Origin: JABMRP01 sp964444795
GTDB lineage: Bacteria > Planctomycetota > Planctomycetia > Pirellulales > Thermoguttaceae
Assembly (NCBI GenBank): GCA_964444795.1
Contig: CAYUIQ010000061.1
Span: 1-38,188, forward strand
DNA length: 38,188 nt
Direction: 5' to 3'
A program made the position numbers and the translations under genes. Of the stretch, positions 1 through 8,435 are shown one piece after another (position 1 is the first letter of the stretch; every line of letters begins with the position of its first letter). The notes beneath the pieces are model-generated. The model worked only from the letters and a program-made list of their open reading frames with translations, was not told where the DNA came from and made no database searches.

Positions 1-140
1 GAGGACAGGAGGGTGTGCAGGGCCCGATCGCCCGTTACATGAGCAATCCGTGGGTAGTTGGCGGCATCGTCTCGGGGGCGGTGGCCATTCCCGTGGCGCT
101 TCACAATTACCGGATCGACAAGGACCCGGCCAGCCCCTGA
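1..140 (+). CDS. C-terminal fragment of small membrane-anchored protein, paralogue of the next gene
   Basis: The window opens inside this gene. Reading from base 3 gives about 45 residues up to the TGA at 138-140. A hydrophobic stretch (VVGGIVSGAVAIPVAL) is followed by the short tail HNYRIDKDPASP. The next gene ends almost the same way, with IVSGAIAAPIIYHNAKLDN and a proline/serine tail, so the two are tandem paralogues. By analogy with the complete neighbour it is probably a secreted or periplasmic protein held by a C-terminal membrane helix. The N-terminal part lies outside the window and no function can be assigned. Confidence 0.6.
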   Translation, partial: GQEGVQGPIARYMSNPWVVGGIVSGAVAIPVALHNYRIDKDPASP

Positions 141-276
141 TGGGCCAAGAGAACGGTGCTGGCAGCCGGAGTCGCTGGAGGCGTGTTTGGAAACGGGCGC
201 GACCCGGAAAATCGCGTTCCCTTCCAAGCAGTCGCCCTGGGTACGTTGCTCACCGCCCCAGGCAGGTAGGCTTGAG

Positions 277-846
277 ATGATCCGAGCGTTAGCCATCGCC
301 TCAGTCGCGGTAGCCGTTGCTTGCCGTGCTGGCAGTCTCGGCGCGGAGGAATCGCGTGGGGAGTTCTCTCCCGCGGGGGCCGCCGCGCCAATGCCGCGGT
401 CCATCGAAGACGTGCTTCTTTCCTCGCGGGGCGTGTTGCAGGGGCGGGTCAGTTGGGCGCCTGTGGCCGGCCAGGGCGAGAGGCCGCCCTGCCCTCGCAT
501 CAGACTGTTGCAGGGCGATCAAACGCGAGGCGAAACGATTGCCGATCGGCAGGGGCGATTTGCGTTTCCCCACTTGCCCGGCGGCCTCTATTGTCTGGTC
601 GTCGAGGGCGCGGATACATCCGGCCGGCAATACTGTCGCGTCTGGGAGACCTCGATTGCTCCGCCACACGCCGTGGCCCAACCGCACGTACTGGTGCGCG
701 GCCAGATTCCCATCGGACGTGGCCTTCTATCAGTGGTCGATTGGCAGAAAGCGGCCACGACGTCGGCAATCGTCAGCGGAGCCATTGCCGCGCCAATCAT
801 CTACCACAACGCCAAGCTGGACAATCAGCCGCCAAGCAGTCCATGA
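277..846 (+). CDS. Secreted protein with carboxypeptidase-regulatory-like fold and C-terminal membrane anchor
   Basis: This is a protein of about 189 residues. The ATG at 277 was chosen because it is followed directly by a signal-peptide-like start (MIRALAIASVAVAVA, predicted cleavage near residue 23). The frame is open further upstream, but that part reads as non-conserved basic sequence. Residues of about 54-110 (GRVSW ... GRFAFPHLPGGLYCLVVEG) look like a carboxypeptidase regulatory or transthyretin-like beta-sandwich, where a small-molecule ligand or variable loop is followed by G-x-F-x-F and L-P-x-G-x-Y. Residues of about 157-172 form a hydrophobic helix followed by a short polar tail. 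It is a paralogue of the truncated gene just upstream and lies directly before the glycan cluster, so a role at the cell surface is possible. I do not recognise a named family. Confidence 0.6.
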   Translation: MIRALAIASVAVAVACRAGSLGAEESRGEFSPAGAAAPMPRSIEDVLLSSRGVLQGRVSWAPVAGQGERPPCPRIRLLQGDQTRGETIADRQGRFAFPHLPGGLYCLVVEGADTSGRQYCRVWETSIAPPHAVAQPHVLVRGQIPIGRGLLSVVDWQKAATTSAIVSGAIAAPIIYHNAKLDNQPPSSP

Positions 847-925
847 CCGCGTGAGCCGCTTCTCGATCCGGTATTCCGTCTGGGAGAGCCGCCCGGCCGC
901 AAGCTTTGGGTGCGGAAAACTGGTG

Positions 926-955
926 TTGACGTGCGGAGGGGGTTATTGGTACTAA
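926..955 (+). promoter_or_regulatory. Candidate promoter of the exopolysaccharide operon
   Basis: A TTGACG hexamer (926-931, five of six to the sigma-70 consensus) is followed after 18 bases by TACTAA (950-955), which is preceded by an extended -10 type TGG. It sits in the 239-base gap between the small secreted protein and the Wza-like gene and would leave a leader of about 120 bases. The rest of this gap shows no ORF or clear terminator. The call rests on sequence match only. Confidence 0.35.
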
Positions 956-1085
956 TCCCTCTCTTTTCGTGGGTTTCGTCGGTTGTCGTTGCCCTGGCCC
1001 GGCGCGTCCGATCGAGTTATTGAAGGCCGGCGTATATCCGTGTGTCTTGTAGTCCACCTCCCCGGTTTTTCATCATTCCCTCGTT

Positions 1086-2231
1086 GTGAGGCATGCGATC
1101 TTGAGGCGTACAAACAAGCAAAGCACCGCGGCTCGACGGAGCGTTGTATGGATCGGCCTGCTGATCGTCTGGTCGCTGTCCGGTTGTCGACAGCCAACGT
1201 ATCAGGCGGCGAACCTTCCCGCGGAATATCACGCCAAAGCGGTCGAGGACCTCGAACTCTTCGATTTCTCCAGGCTGTCGGTTGTTGCGGTCAGCAACGA
1301 GATGATCGACATCGGCGACGTGCTCGACGTGACGGTCACCTCGGTTTCCAACGAGGGAAGAATCGAAGCGCCGGTTCGCGTGGGTGAGGACGGGATGGCC
1401 CTGGTTCCGCCCATCGGAATGGTCCGGCTGGCCGGTTTGGAGTTTACCGAAGCAGAACAGGCGATCGCAGCCGAGGCAATCCGCCTCCAGTTGTACCGGC
1501 ATCCGTTCGTCACGGTCTCGATGAAACGGCAGCGGGTGAACCAGGTAACGGTCATCGGGCCCGTCGAGAAGCCCGGGGTTTACCAACTACCTCGCGGTCA
1601 AAGCAGCCTGCTGGCGGCACTGGTGAAGTCCGGCGGCTTGACGCCCGAGGCCACTCCGAATATCAGGATTCGTCGTCCCGGCCGTTTGCTTCCCGGTTCG
1701 GCCTTGCCGGGTCGGGGTGGGCCGGGAAGTAGTGGGCCAAACGTTGCCTCCGGGAATTCCATCTCACTGGCCGGCTATACCATGCCCGTGTCGCAACCGG
1801 CAAGAACGTTCGAGGTTAATCTAATCGATGCCGGGGCTCGCTCCACGGGAGGGATGAACCTGGAGGACGGCGACGTCGTGATGGTGATGAAGCAGGATTC
1901 CAACCCGCTTCACGTGATCGGATTGGTTCGAGAACCGGGCCAGTTCGAGATTACTCCCAGCAAACCCCTGTACGTGCTCGACGCGCTCGCCTTGGCCGGA
2001 GGGCGCACGCTTCAAGTGGCCGACAAGGTACTGGTAACCCGGCGAACCGGTACCGATGCAAGGCCGATCGTCATCGAAGTCAGCGTGAAAGAAGCCAAGC
2101 ACGACGGCAAAGCCAACTTGCGGCTGGCCCCGGGAGACCTGGTCAGCGTTGAAGAAACACCGGCAACCGTCATTGTCGATTCTCTTCGGAGCTTCCTGCG
2201 AATCGGCGTAAACCCACTCACGGCCTTCTGA
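1086..2231 (+). CDS. Wza-type polysaccharide export lipoprotein (Poly_export + SLBB)
   Basis: This is the outer-membrane or periplasmic export component of a Wzx/Wzy-type polysaccharide system. The 381-residue protein begins with a basic N-terminus and a hydrophobic stretch ending in a lipobox (LSGC, Cys34), so it should be a lipoprotein. Residues of about 73-155 are the polysaccharide export domain (MIDIGDVLDVTV, then VRVGEDGMALVPPIG). Two SLBB-type segments follow, near 155-200 (VTVIGPVEKPGVYQLP) and near 275-330 (LHVIGLVREPGQFEI ... ALALAGG). The stretch between them, around residues 200-260, is Gly/Pro/Ser-rich and may be an insertion. The start is taken as GTG at 1086; no good Shine-Dalgarno is visible, and a TTG a few codons on is also possible. 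It is the first gene of the cluster and lies next to its usual partner, the Wzc-like kinase. Confidence 0.88.
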   Translation: MRHAILRRTNKQSTAARRSVVWIGLLIVWSLSGCRQPTYQAANLPAEYHAKAVEDLELFDFSRLSVVAVSNEMIDIGDVLDVTVTSVSNEGRIEAPVRVGEDGMALVPPIGMVRLAGLEFTEAEQAIAAEAIRLQLYRHPFVTVSMKRQRVNQVTVIGPVEKPGVYQLPRGQSSLLAALVKSGGLTPEATPNIRIRRPGRLLPGSALPGRGGPGSSGPNVASGNSISLAGYTMPVSQPARTFEVNLIDAGARSTGGMNLEDGDVVMVMKQDSNPLHVIGLVREPGQFEITPSKPLYVLDALALAGGRTLQVADKVLVTRRTGTDARPIVIEVSVKEAKHDGKANLRLAPGDLVSVEETPATVIVDSLRSFLRIGVNPLTAF

Positions 2232-2350
2232 CGAGATCCGCTCGTATCGAATCCGGGAACTCGACGGCCGCCGCGGCGGAGACAGCTTCGGGCGAGGAAG
2301 AGCCCCGGAACCACGCAACCTCGAAAAGTGTACGGAATGAGCAGCAGATA

Positions 2351-4687
2351 ATGGAAGAGCCCGCCACGTCGACGGCCGAATCGCGGCCTAATGCAAACGG
2401 TCACATCGTTCATGCAATGATGCAATTCGCGGTCGCGTTGCGCCACCGCAAGAAACTCGTATTCGCTTCGCTGATGGGGACGGCTTTGCTCGGGGGGCTC
2501 TATTTCGCCACGGCAACGCGATACTATTCCGCGGAAGCCTCGCTGCTGGTCCTGCAAACGGGGGCGGAATTCTGGAAGACCTCAATGAGTTCCGAGGCCT
2601 CCAAGGAAAAGAGCTTGATGCCGACCTACGTCAAGCTGTTCGCCAGCACGGAAGTGCTGGAAAACGCACTGAAGAAACTCTCGCCGGAGGACCGCGTCGA
2701 CTTCCACGGAGCGCCGGAGGGCACGGAGATTGACGTATTGCGGGCAAATCTGTCGGCCTCGTCGGTTTGGCAAACCAACATCATCGTGGTGAATTACCGC
2801 TCCAAGAGTCCGACGACCGCCGTTGCGGTGGTCGACGCAGTGGTGGAAGCGTACATCGAGTTCATGGACGAAACGCACAAGAGCACGTCCGGAGAAATCC
2901 TCCGCATGCTCAACGTCGAAAAAAGGGACGTCGCAGAGAAGCTCGCCCACGCGGAAGTCGAACTCTTGGACGCGCGGGAACGATGCGGAGCACTGGGAGT
3001 CGGAACGGATGGTCGCGCGACGTCGCCGGCGGTCCAGCGGACGATCGCTTTTCACGACAATCTGGTGGAAGTGCGCAAAGAACGCCTCGCCCAGGAAGCG
3101 ACGTTGGCGGCGATTCGCGGCGCCGTCTATCGTGGGGAAGACTTGCAGCAGCATCTCGTCGCGATTGCCGATGTCGTGGGACAGGACGTCTTGCTGGGCA
3201 ATCTGGGGTTGTCGGCCGGCGACTCGACGACACAAGCCTCTCTCCGCCAGGAGTTGCTCAACCTGCGGGCGAGAGTGGCGTCGCTACGGCAAGAGCTTGG
3301 CGATGCGCACCCTAAAATCACCGCCCAGCGCGATCGAGCACGAATGATCGAGGATTACTTGCACCAGTATCCGCAGCAGATCAGCGAGCAGTTCAAGCGT
3401 CTTCAAAGCTCGAAGGTCGCCCCGATGCTCCTGGCGATGGCCGAGCAGAAATTGGCGGAAACGCTGGAGCATGAGAGGGGATTGGACCGCGAGTACAAGT
3501 TCGCCCAAGAGGAGGCGATCCTGATGAACGGCGAACTGGCCCGGCTAGAACTCGTCGAGCACAATCGGGATTGGCTGCGTAAGCGAGACGAAGCCCTGCT
3601 CAACCGTATTACTACTCTTGATTTCGGGCAGGAAGGGCAGGAGATTCGCACGAGACGTATCAGCAGCCCCGAGGTAGATACCACCCCTGTTTCGCCCAAC
3701 CTGGCACGAGTTCTGTTGATGGTCCTGATCGCCGGGGTGGGGATCGGCTTGGCGCTGGTCTACGCCGTCGACGCACTCGACGACCGCTTCCGGTCCCCGG
3801 AGGAGATTCAGAGCCAACTTGGCGTACCCGTGGTGGCCGTGGTTCGAGAGCTGAAGACCGGCGACGTCGAGAGTCTGGAGACCGTGCCGGTGAATCTGGC
3901 ACCCGACGCCACGGAAAGCGAAGTCTTCCGTACCCTGCGTACGGCGATGGCCTTCAGCGATGGAGAAACGCGCCGGGTCGTCGTCAGCAGTCCGGCGCCG
4001 GGTGACGGAAAGACAATGATTCTGACCAATCTGGCGGTCTCCTTTGCCCAAGCGCAGAAGAAAACCCTGTTGATCGATGCCGACCTGCGGCGTCCCAGGT
4101 TGTCGGCACTGGCGGGAATGCGCGGCGACGGAGGCTTGGCCGGGATTATTCGCGACGAAGGCGACGTTGCGAAGCTAGCCGCCATCCACATTCAATCCTC
4201 CGGAATCAACGATCTGGACGTCCTGCCCGCCGGGCTGCGTCCCGCGGATCCGGCCGAATTGCTCTCCCACCCGCGGTTCGCCGAGTTGCTCTCCTGGGCC
4301 GAAACCGTTTACGATCAGATCCTCATCGACAGCCCACCCGTTCTGGCCACGAGTGATACCGCGGTTACGGGAAGACTGGTCGACGGACTGCTTGTGGTGG
4401 TGCAACCGGAGAAGAATCGGCGCCGGTTGATAACTCGGGCCATCGAACAGTGTGCCGCGCTCAAGATGCCCGTATTGGGAGTCGTCGTCAACCTTCCGGA
4501 CTCGGGCAGCAGCATGGGCTATGGGGACAACTACGGATACGATGCCGGGTACGGTTACGGCAGCGATCAGGCCGATGACGAGATGCAACCGGAGGCCGAG
4601 AACGCCACGTCTCGGATGACGGTCAATTGGCCGGCGACGGACCAGCAAGCCGGTCCCTCTCCGATCGTTCCCCGGAGAGCCGCGTGA
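2351..4687 (+). CDS. Wzc-type polysaccharide co-polymerase and bacterial tyrosine kinase
   Basis: This inner-membrane protein controls chain length and export through autophosphorylation. It has 778 residues. The Wzz domain starts with a transmembrane helix at about 36-55, has a long coiled-coil periplasmic region to about 440, and closes with a second helix at about 450-472. The cytoplasmic BY-kinase domain shows Walker A (SSPAPGDGKTMI, about 545-556), Walker A' (LLIDADLRRP, about 572-581) and Walker B (ILIDSPP, about 656-662). The C-terminus carries a tyrosine cluster (GYGDNYGYDAGYGYG, about 723-737), the usual autophosphorylation site. Fusion of Wzz and kinase in one chain follows the Gram-negative arrangement rather than the split Firmicute one. 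It starts at the ATG at 2351, 119 bases after the Wza-like gene. All key motifs are intact. Confidence 0.93.
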   Translation: MEEPATSTAESRPNANGHIVHAMMQFAVALRHRKKLVFASLMGTALLGGLYFATATRYYSAEASLLVLQTGAEFWKTSMSSEASKEKSLMPTYVKLFASTEVLENALKKLSPEDRVDFHGAPEGTEIDVLRANLSASSVWQTNIIVVNYRSKSPTTAVAVVDAVVEAYIEFMDETHKSTSGEILRMLNVEKRDVAEKLAHAEVELLDARERCGALGVGTDGRATSPAVQRTIAFHDNLVEVRKERLAQEATLAAIRGAVYRGEDLQQHLVAIADVVGQDVLLGNLGLSAGDSTTQASLRQELLNLRARVASLRQELGDAHPKITAQRDRARMIEDYLHQYPQQISEQFKRLQSSKVAPMLLAMAEQKLAETLEHERGLDREYKFAQEEAILMNGELARLELVEHNRDWLRKRDEALLNRITTLDFGQEGQEIRTRRISSPEVDTTPVSPNLARVLLMVLIAGVGIGLALVYAVDALDDRFRSPEEIQSQLGVPVVAVVRELKTGDVESLETVPVNLAPDATESEVFRTLRTAMAFSDGETRRVVVSSPAPGDGKTMILTNLAVSFAQAQKKTLLIDADLRRPRLSALAGMRGDGGLAGIIRDEGDVAKLAAIHIQSSGINDLDVLPAGLRPADPAELLSHPRFAELLSWAETVYDQILIDSPPVLATSDTAVTGRLVDGLLVVVQPEKNRRRLITRAIEQCAALKMPVLGVVVNLPDSGSSMGYGDNYGYDAGYGYGSDQADDEMQPEAENATSRMTVNWPATDQQAGPSPIVPRRAA

Positions 4688-4726
4688 CGATTGCCGCCCA
4701 AGGCAGCCGGCGGCGGGGAGAGATAG

Positions 4727-7510
4727 ATGTTTGAGGTTCACAACCGCCAAGAGCGAAACCCACCATCGCATTTCCGTCCCCGAAACGCGAACCGCGCCGA
4801 AGCGTTTTCGGTGCGCGTCATCGACGGTTGTCTCTTTTGCTGCATCTTTGTCGTTCCCATGTTGATGGGAGGGCGACAGGCGTTGGGGCAATTTATCCTG
4901 GTCGTGGCAGCCGTTCTGGCGGCCCTTTCCTGGGCCGTACAGCAAAGCGCTCGCCACGGCGGGAAGTGGCGGCGCAGTGGCGCGGAGTGGTTGCTCACCG
5001 GCTGCGTGGCTCTCGTTCTGCTGCAGTTAGCCCCTCTGCCTCACGCCTGGTACGAACGTCTTGCCTCCCACGCCTCCGCCATTCTGCCGCTGTGGCAAGG
5101 TGGCGGCGAAGCAACCGGAAAGCTCGGAGACTGGTCGCGGATTTCGCTGACTCCCGTTGCTACCCGCGCGGGACTGATTCTGCTGGTGGCCTATGCCCTG
5201 CTGTTTCTTGTCACCGTGCAGAGAATCCGGGGCGTTGGCGACGTGGAACGCCTGCTGCGATGGTGTGCGTTCTCGGCCGTCCTCATGGCCGTGTTCGCCT
5301 TGGTACAGTACCTGACCAGCAACGGCCGCTTCTTCTGGTGCTACGAGCACCCCTACTCTTCAACGAATGACGCCGTGAAGGGGGCCTTCTCCAACCGCAA
5401 CCATTTTGCCCATTTTCTCGCCCTGAGTCTCGGGCCGATCATCTGGTGGGTCCAGTCCGGCGCCGGCGGCGGGAAGCGGAGTGGATCCTCGCGATGGGGC
5501 CGGGAGCCTCGCTTCGGCGCTTCAACGGAGCCATTCTCCTTCAGCCGAATCTTCGCCCTGGGAATCGTCCTCTTGGCCGGGCTATTAACTCTCTCACGCG
5601 GGGGGGCTTTGGCAATGTTGCTGGCCGCGGCAGTGGCCGTGGCTGTGCAGTACCGAGCAAGAAGGGTGGGGCTCAAGTTCATCGGCGTCTCGGCTGTTGC
5701 TGCCCTGGTGCTCGGCGCAGCGCTATTCATCCACGGTTTCGACCGCGTTTCCCATCGCCTCGACGACTTCAGCGCCGGGTCTGTCGACGAGTTGGACAGC
5801 GCCGGGGCTCGGCGAGCGGTCTGGACCGCGGCGATCCACGCGATCCCCGATTTTCCCGTTCTGGGAAGCGGTGTCGGCAGCCACGTGGAAGTCAACCCGA
5901 TGTATCTGGAAACGGCGAGCCCGAAAGAATTCACGCATGCCGAGAACGGATACCTGCAAATCGGCCTGGAGACCGGTCTGGCTGGGCTCTGCTTGTTGGG
6001 CGCGGCGATCATTCTCTGCGTCTGGTGGTGTGCCCGCGCGTTGTGGGTGGCGCCTTCGACCCGGGCATTTGTGTGTGCCGGCGCCATTGCCGCCACCTTG
6101 GCGGCCAGTGGGCTGCACTCGGGCGTCGACTTCGTCTGGTACGTTCCCGGTTGTACCGCCGTGCTGGTCATTCTCATCGGAGCCGTATGCCGCCTGCGGC
6201 AATTGGCCGCGAGACAAGGGGAGAGACGGGAGCAGGCAACGGAGGGAGGACACGACAGCGTCCGAAAGACGACGTTCGCGATGCCCCAACCGATCGCCGT
6301 TTCGGTGGTGGGTGTATTGGTGGGACTCGGAGTGTGGATCGTGGCGACTCGCGCCGGTTCGATTATTGCCGAACTGCATTGGCACCATTATCTGATCGTC
6401 GACAGAACTTCAGAAGGTGCCCCACCCGACGACGCCGAGGCAACGGTTGCCAGTTCCTTGCCCGCGGCACAAGAGAAGATCGACGCCTTGGAGCAAGTCG
6501 TTCGCTGGGATCCGGGACACGCCAGAGCCCATATTCGGCTAGCGGCCGCCTACTTGCATTACTTTGACCTCGATCAGAGTCAATCGCGCAACGCCATGCC
6601 GCTGGTCCAAATCCGCGACGCCTACTTGGTCACGGTTGCCCGCTGCGGAACCGCCCGGGCACGGCAATGGTTGGCCGCCCCCGGAGTGCTCCCTCGCCGC
6701 GATCTGCTTCAGAAGGCCGCGAACTCCGCTCGCCGGGGTCTGGCTCTCTGCCCTCTGCAAGGGCGAGGATATGTGTATCTGGCCGACCTCTGCTTTCTTG
6801 AAGACGATACGCAAGGAGCAAAGCAAGCTTACCTTTCGCAAGCGTTGAAAGTACGGCCCCACGACGGTGCCGTCCTGATGGCCGCGGGGAGCGAAGCCGT
6901 GCTGGCCGGCCGGTTGACCGAGGGGCTGGAATTCTGGCAGCGATCGTTCCACTGCGGCTGGGAGTTCCAGCGGCAACTCATCGAAATGCTCGCCAGACGC
7001 GGCGTCCCCCCGGAATTCATGCTGGAGAAATTCGATCCCCCCTTGCCGGCACTACGCCTCTTGCACGCAAAGTACGTGGAGTTCCTGCCCGACGAGGCAT
7101 TGATCCCGCTTCGCCGCCGGTACGTGTGCGCGATGGAAGACGAAGCGAAGAACCTGACGAGTTGCCGCGCCAGGCATTGGTGGCTCCAGGCGGCCGAAGT
7201 GCATCAGTCACTCCAGGACACGACACGGGCAGTCGAGTGTGCCGAAATGGCCGTTCGATCCGACCCGGCCAACTACGCCGCCCATTTCCGCCTGGCGGGA
7301 TATCTGGCCGAGGCAGAGCAATTCGACGCGGCGATTGGCCATCTTCGATGGTGCTTGGCAAGAAAGCCCAACAATCGTGCATTGCCCGCCAAGTTCAAGG
7401 AGATCACGGAGAGGCAAGCCGATCTCGCCAGGCGGGCCAGCGCCACAAGGGGCGGTCTGTCTGTCGACGGCACCACGGCGCAACGGGAAGAACCCCAGGG
7501 AATGTTCTGA
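4727..7510 (+). CDS. O-antigen ligase/polymerase (Wzy/WaaL superfamily) fused to C-terminal TPR region
   Basis: This is a large 927-residue membrane protein. The first half (about 25-560) has roughly ten to twelve hydrophobic helices. It carries marks of the O-antigen ligase superfamily: NRNHFAHFLALSLG near 223, LSRGGALAML near 288, and a long loop with HAENGYLQIGLETG near 405. After a last helix (about 525-545), a soluble region of about 350 residues contains TPR-like helical pairs (for example near 590-615, 680-730 and 825-900). The enzyme would polymerise or ligate lipid-linked glycan repeat units on the periplasmic side; the TPRs may recruit partners. GGGGAG at 4715-4720 is well placed before the ATG at 4727. 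A second, shorter member of the same superfamily lies at 10959-12377. Which one is polymerase and which is ligase cannot be told from sequence. Confidence 0.85.
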   Translation: MFEVHNRQERNPPSHFRPRNANRAEAFSVRVIDGCLFCCIFVVPMLMGGRQALGQFILVVAAVLAALSWAVQQSARHGGKWRRSGAEWLLTGCVALVLLQLAPLPHAWYERLASHASAILPLWQGGGEATGKLGDWSRISLTPVATRAGLILLVAYALLFLVTVQRIRGVGDVERLLRWCAFSAVLMAVFALVQYLTSNGRFFWCYEHPYSSTNDAVKGAFSNRNHFAHFLALSLGPIIWWVQSGAGGGKRSGSSRWGREPRFGASTEPFSFSRIFALGIVLLAGLLTLSRGGALAMLLAAAVAVAVQYRARRVGLKFIGVSAVAALVLGAALFIHGFDRVSHRLDDFSAGSVDELDSAGARRAVWTAAIHAIPDFPVLGSGVGSHVEVNPMYLETASPKEFTHAENGYLQIGLETGLAGLCLLGAAIILCVWWCARALWVAPSTRAFVCAGAIAATLAASGLHSGVDFVWYVPGCTAVLVILIGAVCRLRQLAARQGERREQATEGGHDSVRKTTFAMPQPIAVSVVGVLVGLGVWIVATRAGSIIAELHWHHYLIVDRTSEGAPPDDAEATVASSLPAAQEKIDALEQVVRWDPGHARAHIRLAAAYLHYFDLDQSQSRNAMPLVQIRDAYLVTVARCGTARARQWLAAPGVLPRRDLLQKAANSARRGLALCPLQGRGYVYLADLCFLEDDTQGAKQAYLSQALKVRPHDGAVLMAAGSEAVLAGRLTEGLEFWQRSFHCGWEFQRQLIEMLARRGVPPEFMLEKFDPPLPALRLLHAKYVEFLPDEALIPLRRRYVCAMEDEAKNLTSCRARHWWLQAAEVHQSLQDTTRAVECAEMAVRSDPANYAAHFRLAGYLAEAEQFDAAIGHLRWCLARKPNNRALPAKFKEITERQADLARRASATRGGLSVDGTTAQREEPQGMF

Positions 7511-7587
7511 GGGAGCTTCGCAACCCCAGGTGACATCCCGCCGAAACGAGCCAATCCTGGACGTTCGGGGGGAATGCGGCGAACGGG

Positions 7588-8415
7588 GTGATCGAAAATG
7601 CCCTTGCTGTTCTCCAGCTGGCCCAGTATGATCCTCCCGCCTCGCTAGAGGTCTACCCGAACCGGCAGGATCTTAGGCTGCTACAACAACGGCACCACCT
7701 AAACATCCAACAGACTTTTCGACTACCCAAAGGCTTCGGTCCATCTGAGGTCGTACTTGGATGCAGCAAGAATGGAAGAATGGAAAGATTCAAAGACGAC
7801 GCCATCTTGAGATTCTGCACCGGCAAGAAGGTTCTGCACATCGGCGCGACGGATTACCCCTACCATATCGAGAAAGCGAAGAAGCACGTACTCTTGCATC
7901 AAAAGTTGAACGAAGTAGCCACAGAAGTCCTCGGTTTGGACATCAGTGGAGATGCCATAAGAGACTTGAGGCAGTTCGGGATCGACAATATAGAAGAAGC
8001 AGACATCATGGAGCCCTTAGGGATCCCGTCTGGACATTATGATGTGATTGTTGCGGGGGATGTTGTCGAACACTTGGCCAACCCGGGTATTGCCCTAACG
8101 AACCTAAGAGACATCATGAACGGCGAGACCGAACTGATTGTGACAACGCCGAATTGTTACTGTTTCTTCAACGTCGTAAATTTTTTCAGGAAGAAAGAAA
8201 CCGTTCATCCAGGCCACTTTTTCTGGCCCTCCCGTCAGACAATGACCCAATTGTTTGACCATCTGGGGTTTCAGGCCAGCTTTCTTGGATATGTAAATTT
8301 CGGATCGTACTCCAACGCCAGAAGGCTGAAGCATAAGATGTTTGTGAAGCTGGTCCTCAATAGGATCCCAAAGATTAGAAGTACGTTGTTGTTTGTTCTG
8401 AAACATCGGCATTAG
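7588..8415 (+). CDS. Class I SAM-dependent methyltransferase, AT-rich relative to its neighbours
   Basis: The 275-residue protein has a Rossmann-type methyltransferase core. Motif I is VLHIGATDYPYH (an unusual form of the glycine-rich SAM loop), motif II ends in VLGLDISGDAI, and the post-motif VIVAGDVVEHLANPG is typical of Methyltransf_11/23 proteins. It probably methylates a sugar or glycan chain end, judging from the cluster. The start is GTG at 7588; ATG at 7783 would be too far downstream, since it would leave little before motif I. Base composition is clearly lower in GC than the neighbours: I count 23/60, 25/60 and 24/60 G+C in 8161-8220, 8281-8340 and 8341-8400, against 43/60 in 5761-5820 of the ligase gene. 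This suggests recent acquisition. The exact substrate is unknown. Confidence 0.8.
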   Translation: MIENALAVLQLAQYDPPASLEVYPNRQDLRLLQQRHHLNIQQTFRLPKGFGPSEVVLGCSKNGRMERFKDDAILRFCTGKKVLHIGATDYPYHIEKAKKHVLLHQKLNEVATEVLGLDISGDAIRDLRQFGIDNIEEADIMEPLGIPSGHYDVIVAGDVVEHLANPGIALTNLRDIMNGETELIVTTPNCYCFFNVVNFFRKKETVHPGHFFWPSRQTMTQLFDHLGFQASFLGYVNFGSYSNARRLKHKMFVKLVLNRIPKIRSTLLFVLKHRH

Positions 8416-8435
8416 GCAAACGAGAATCCACGACT

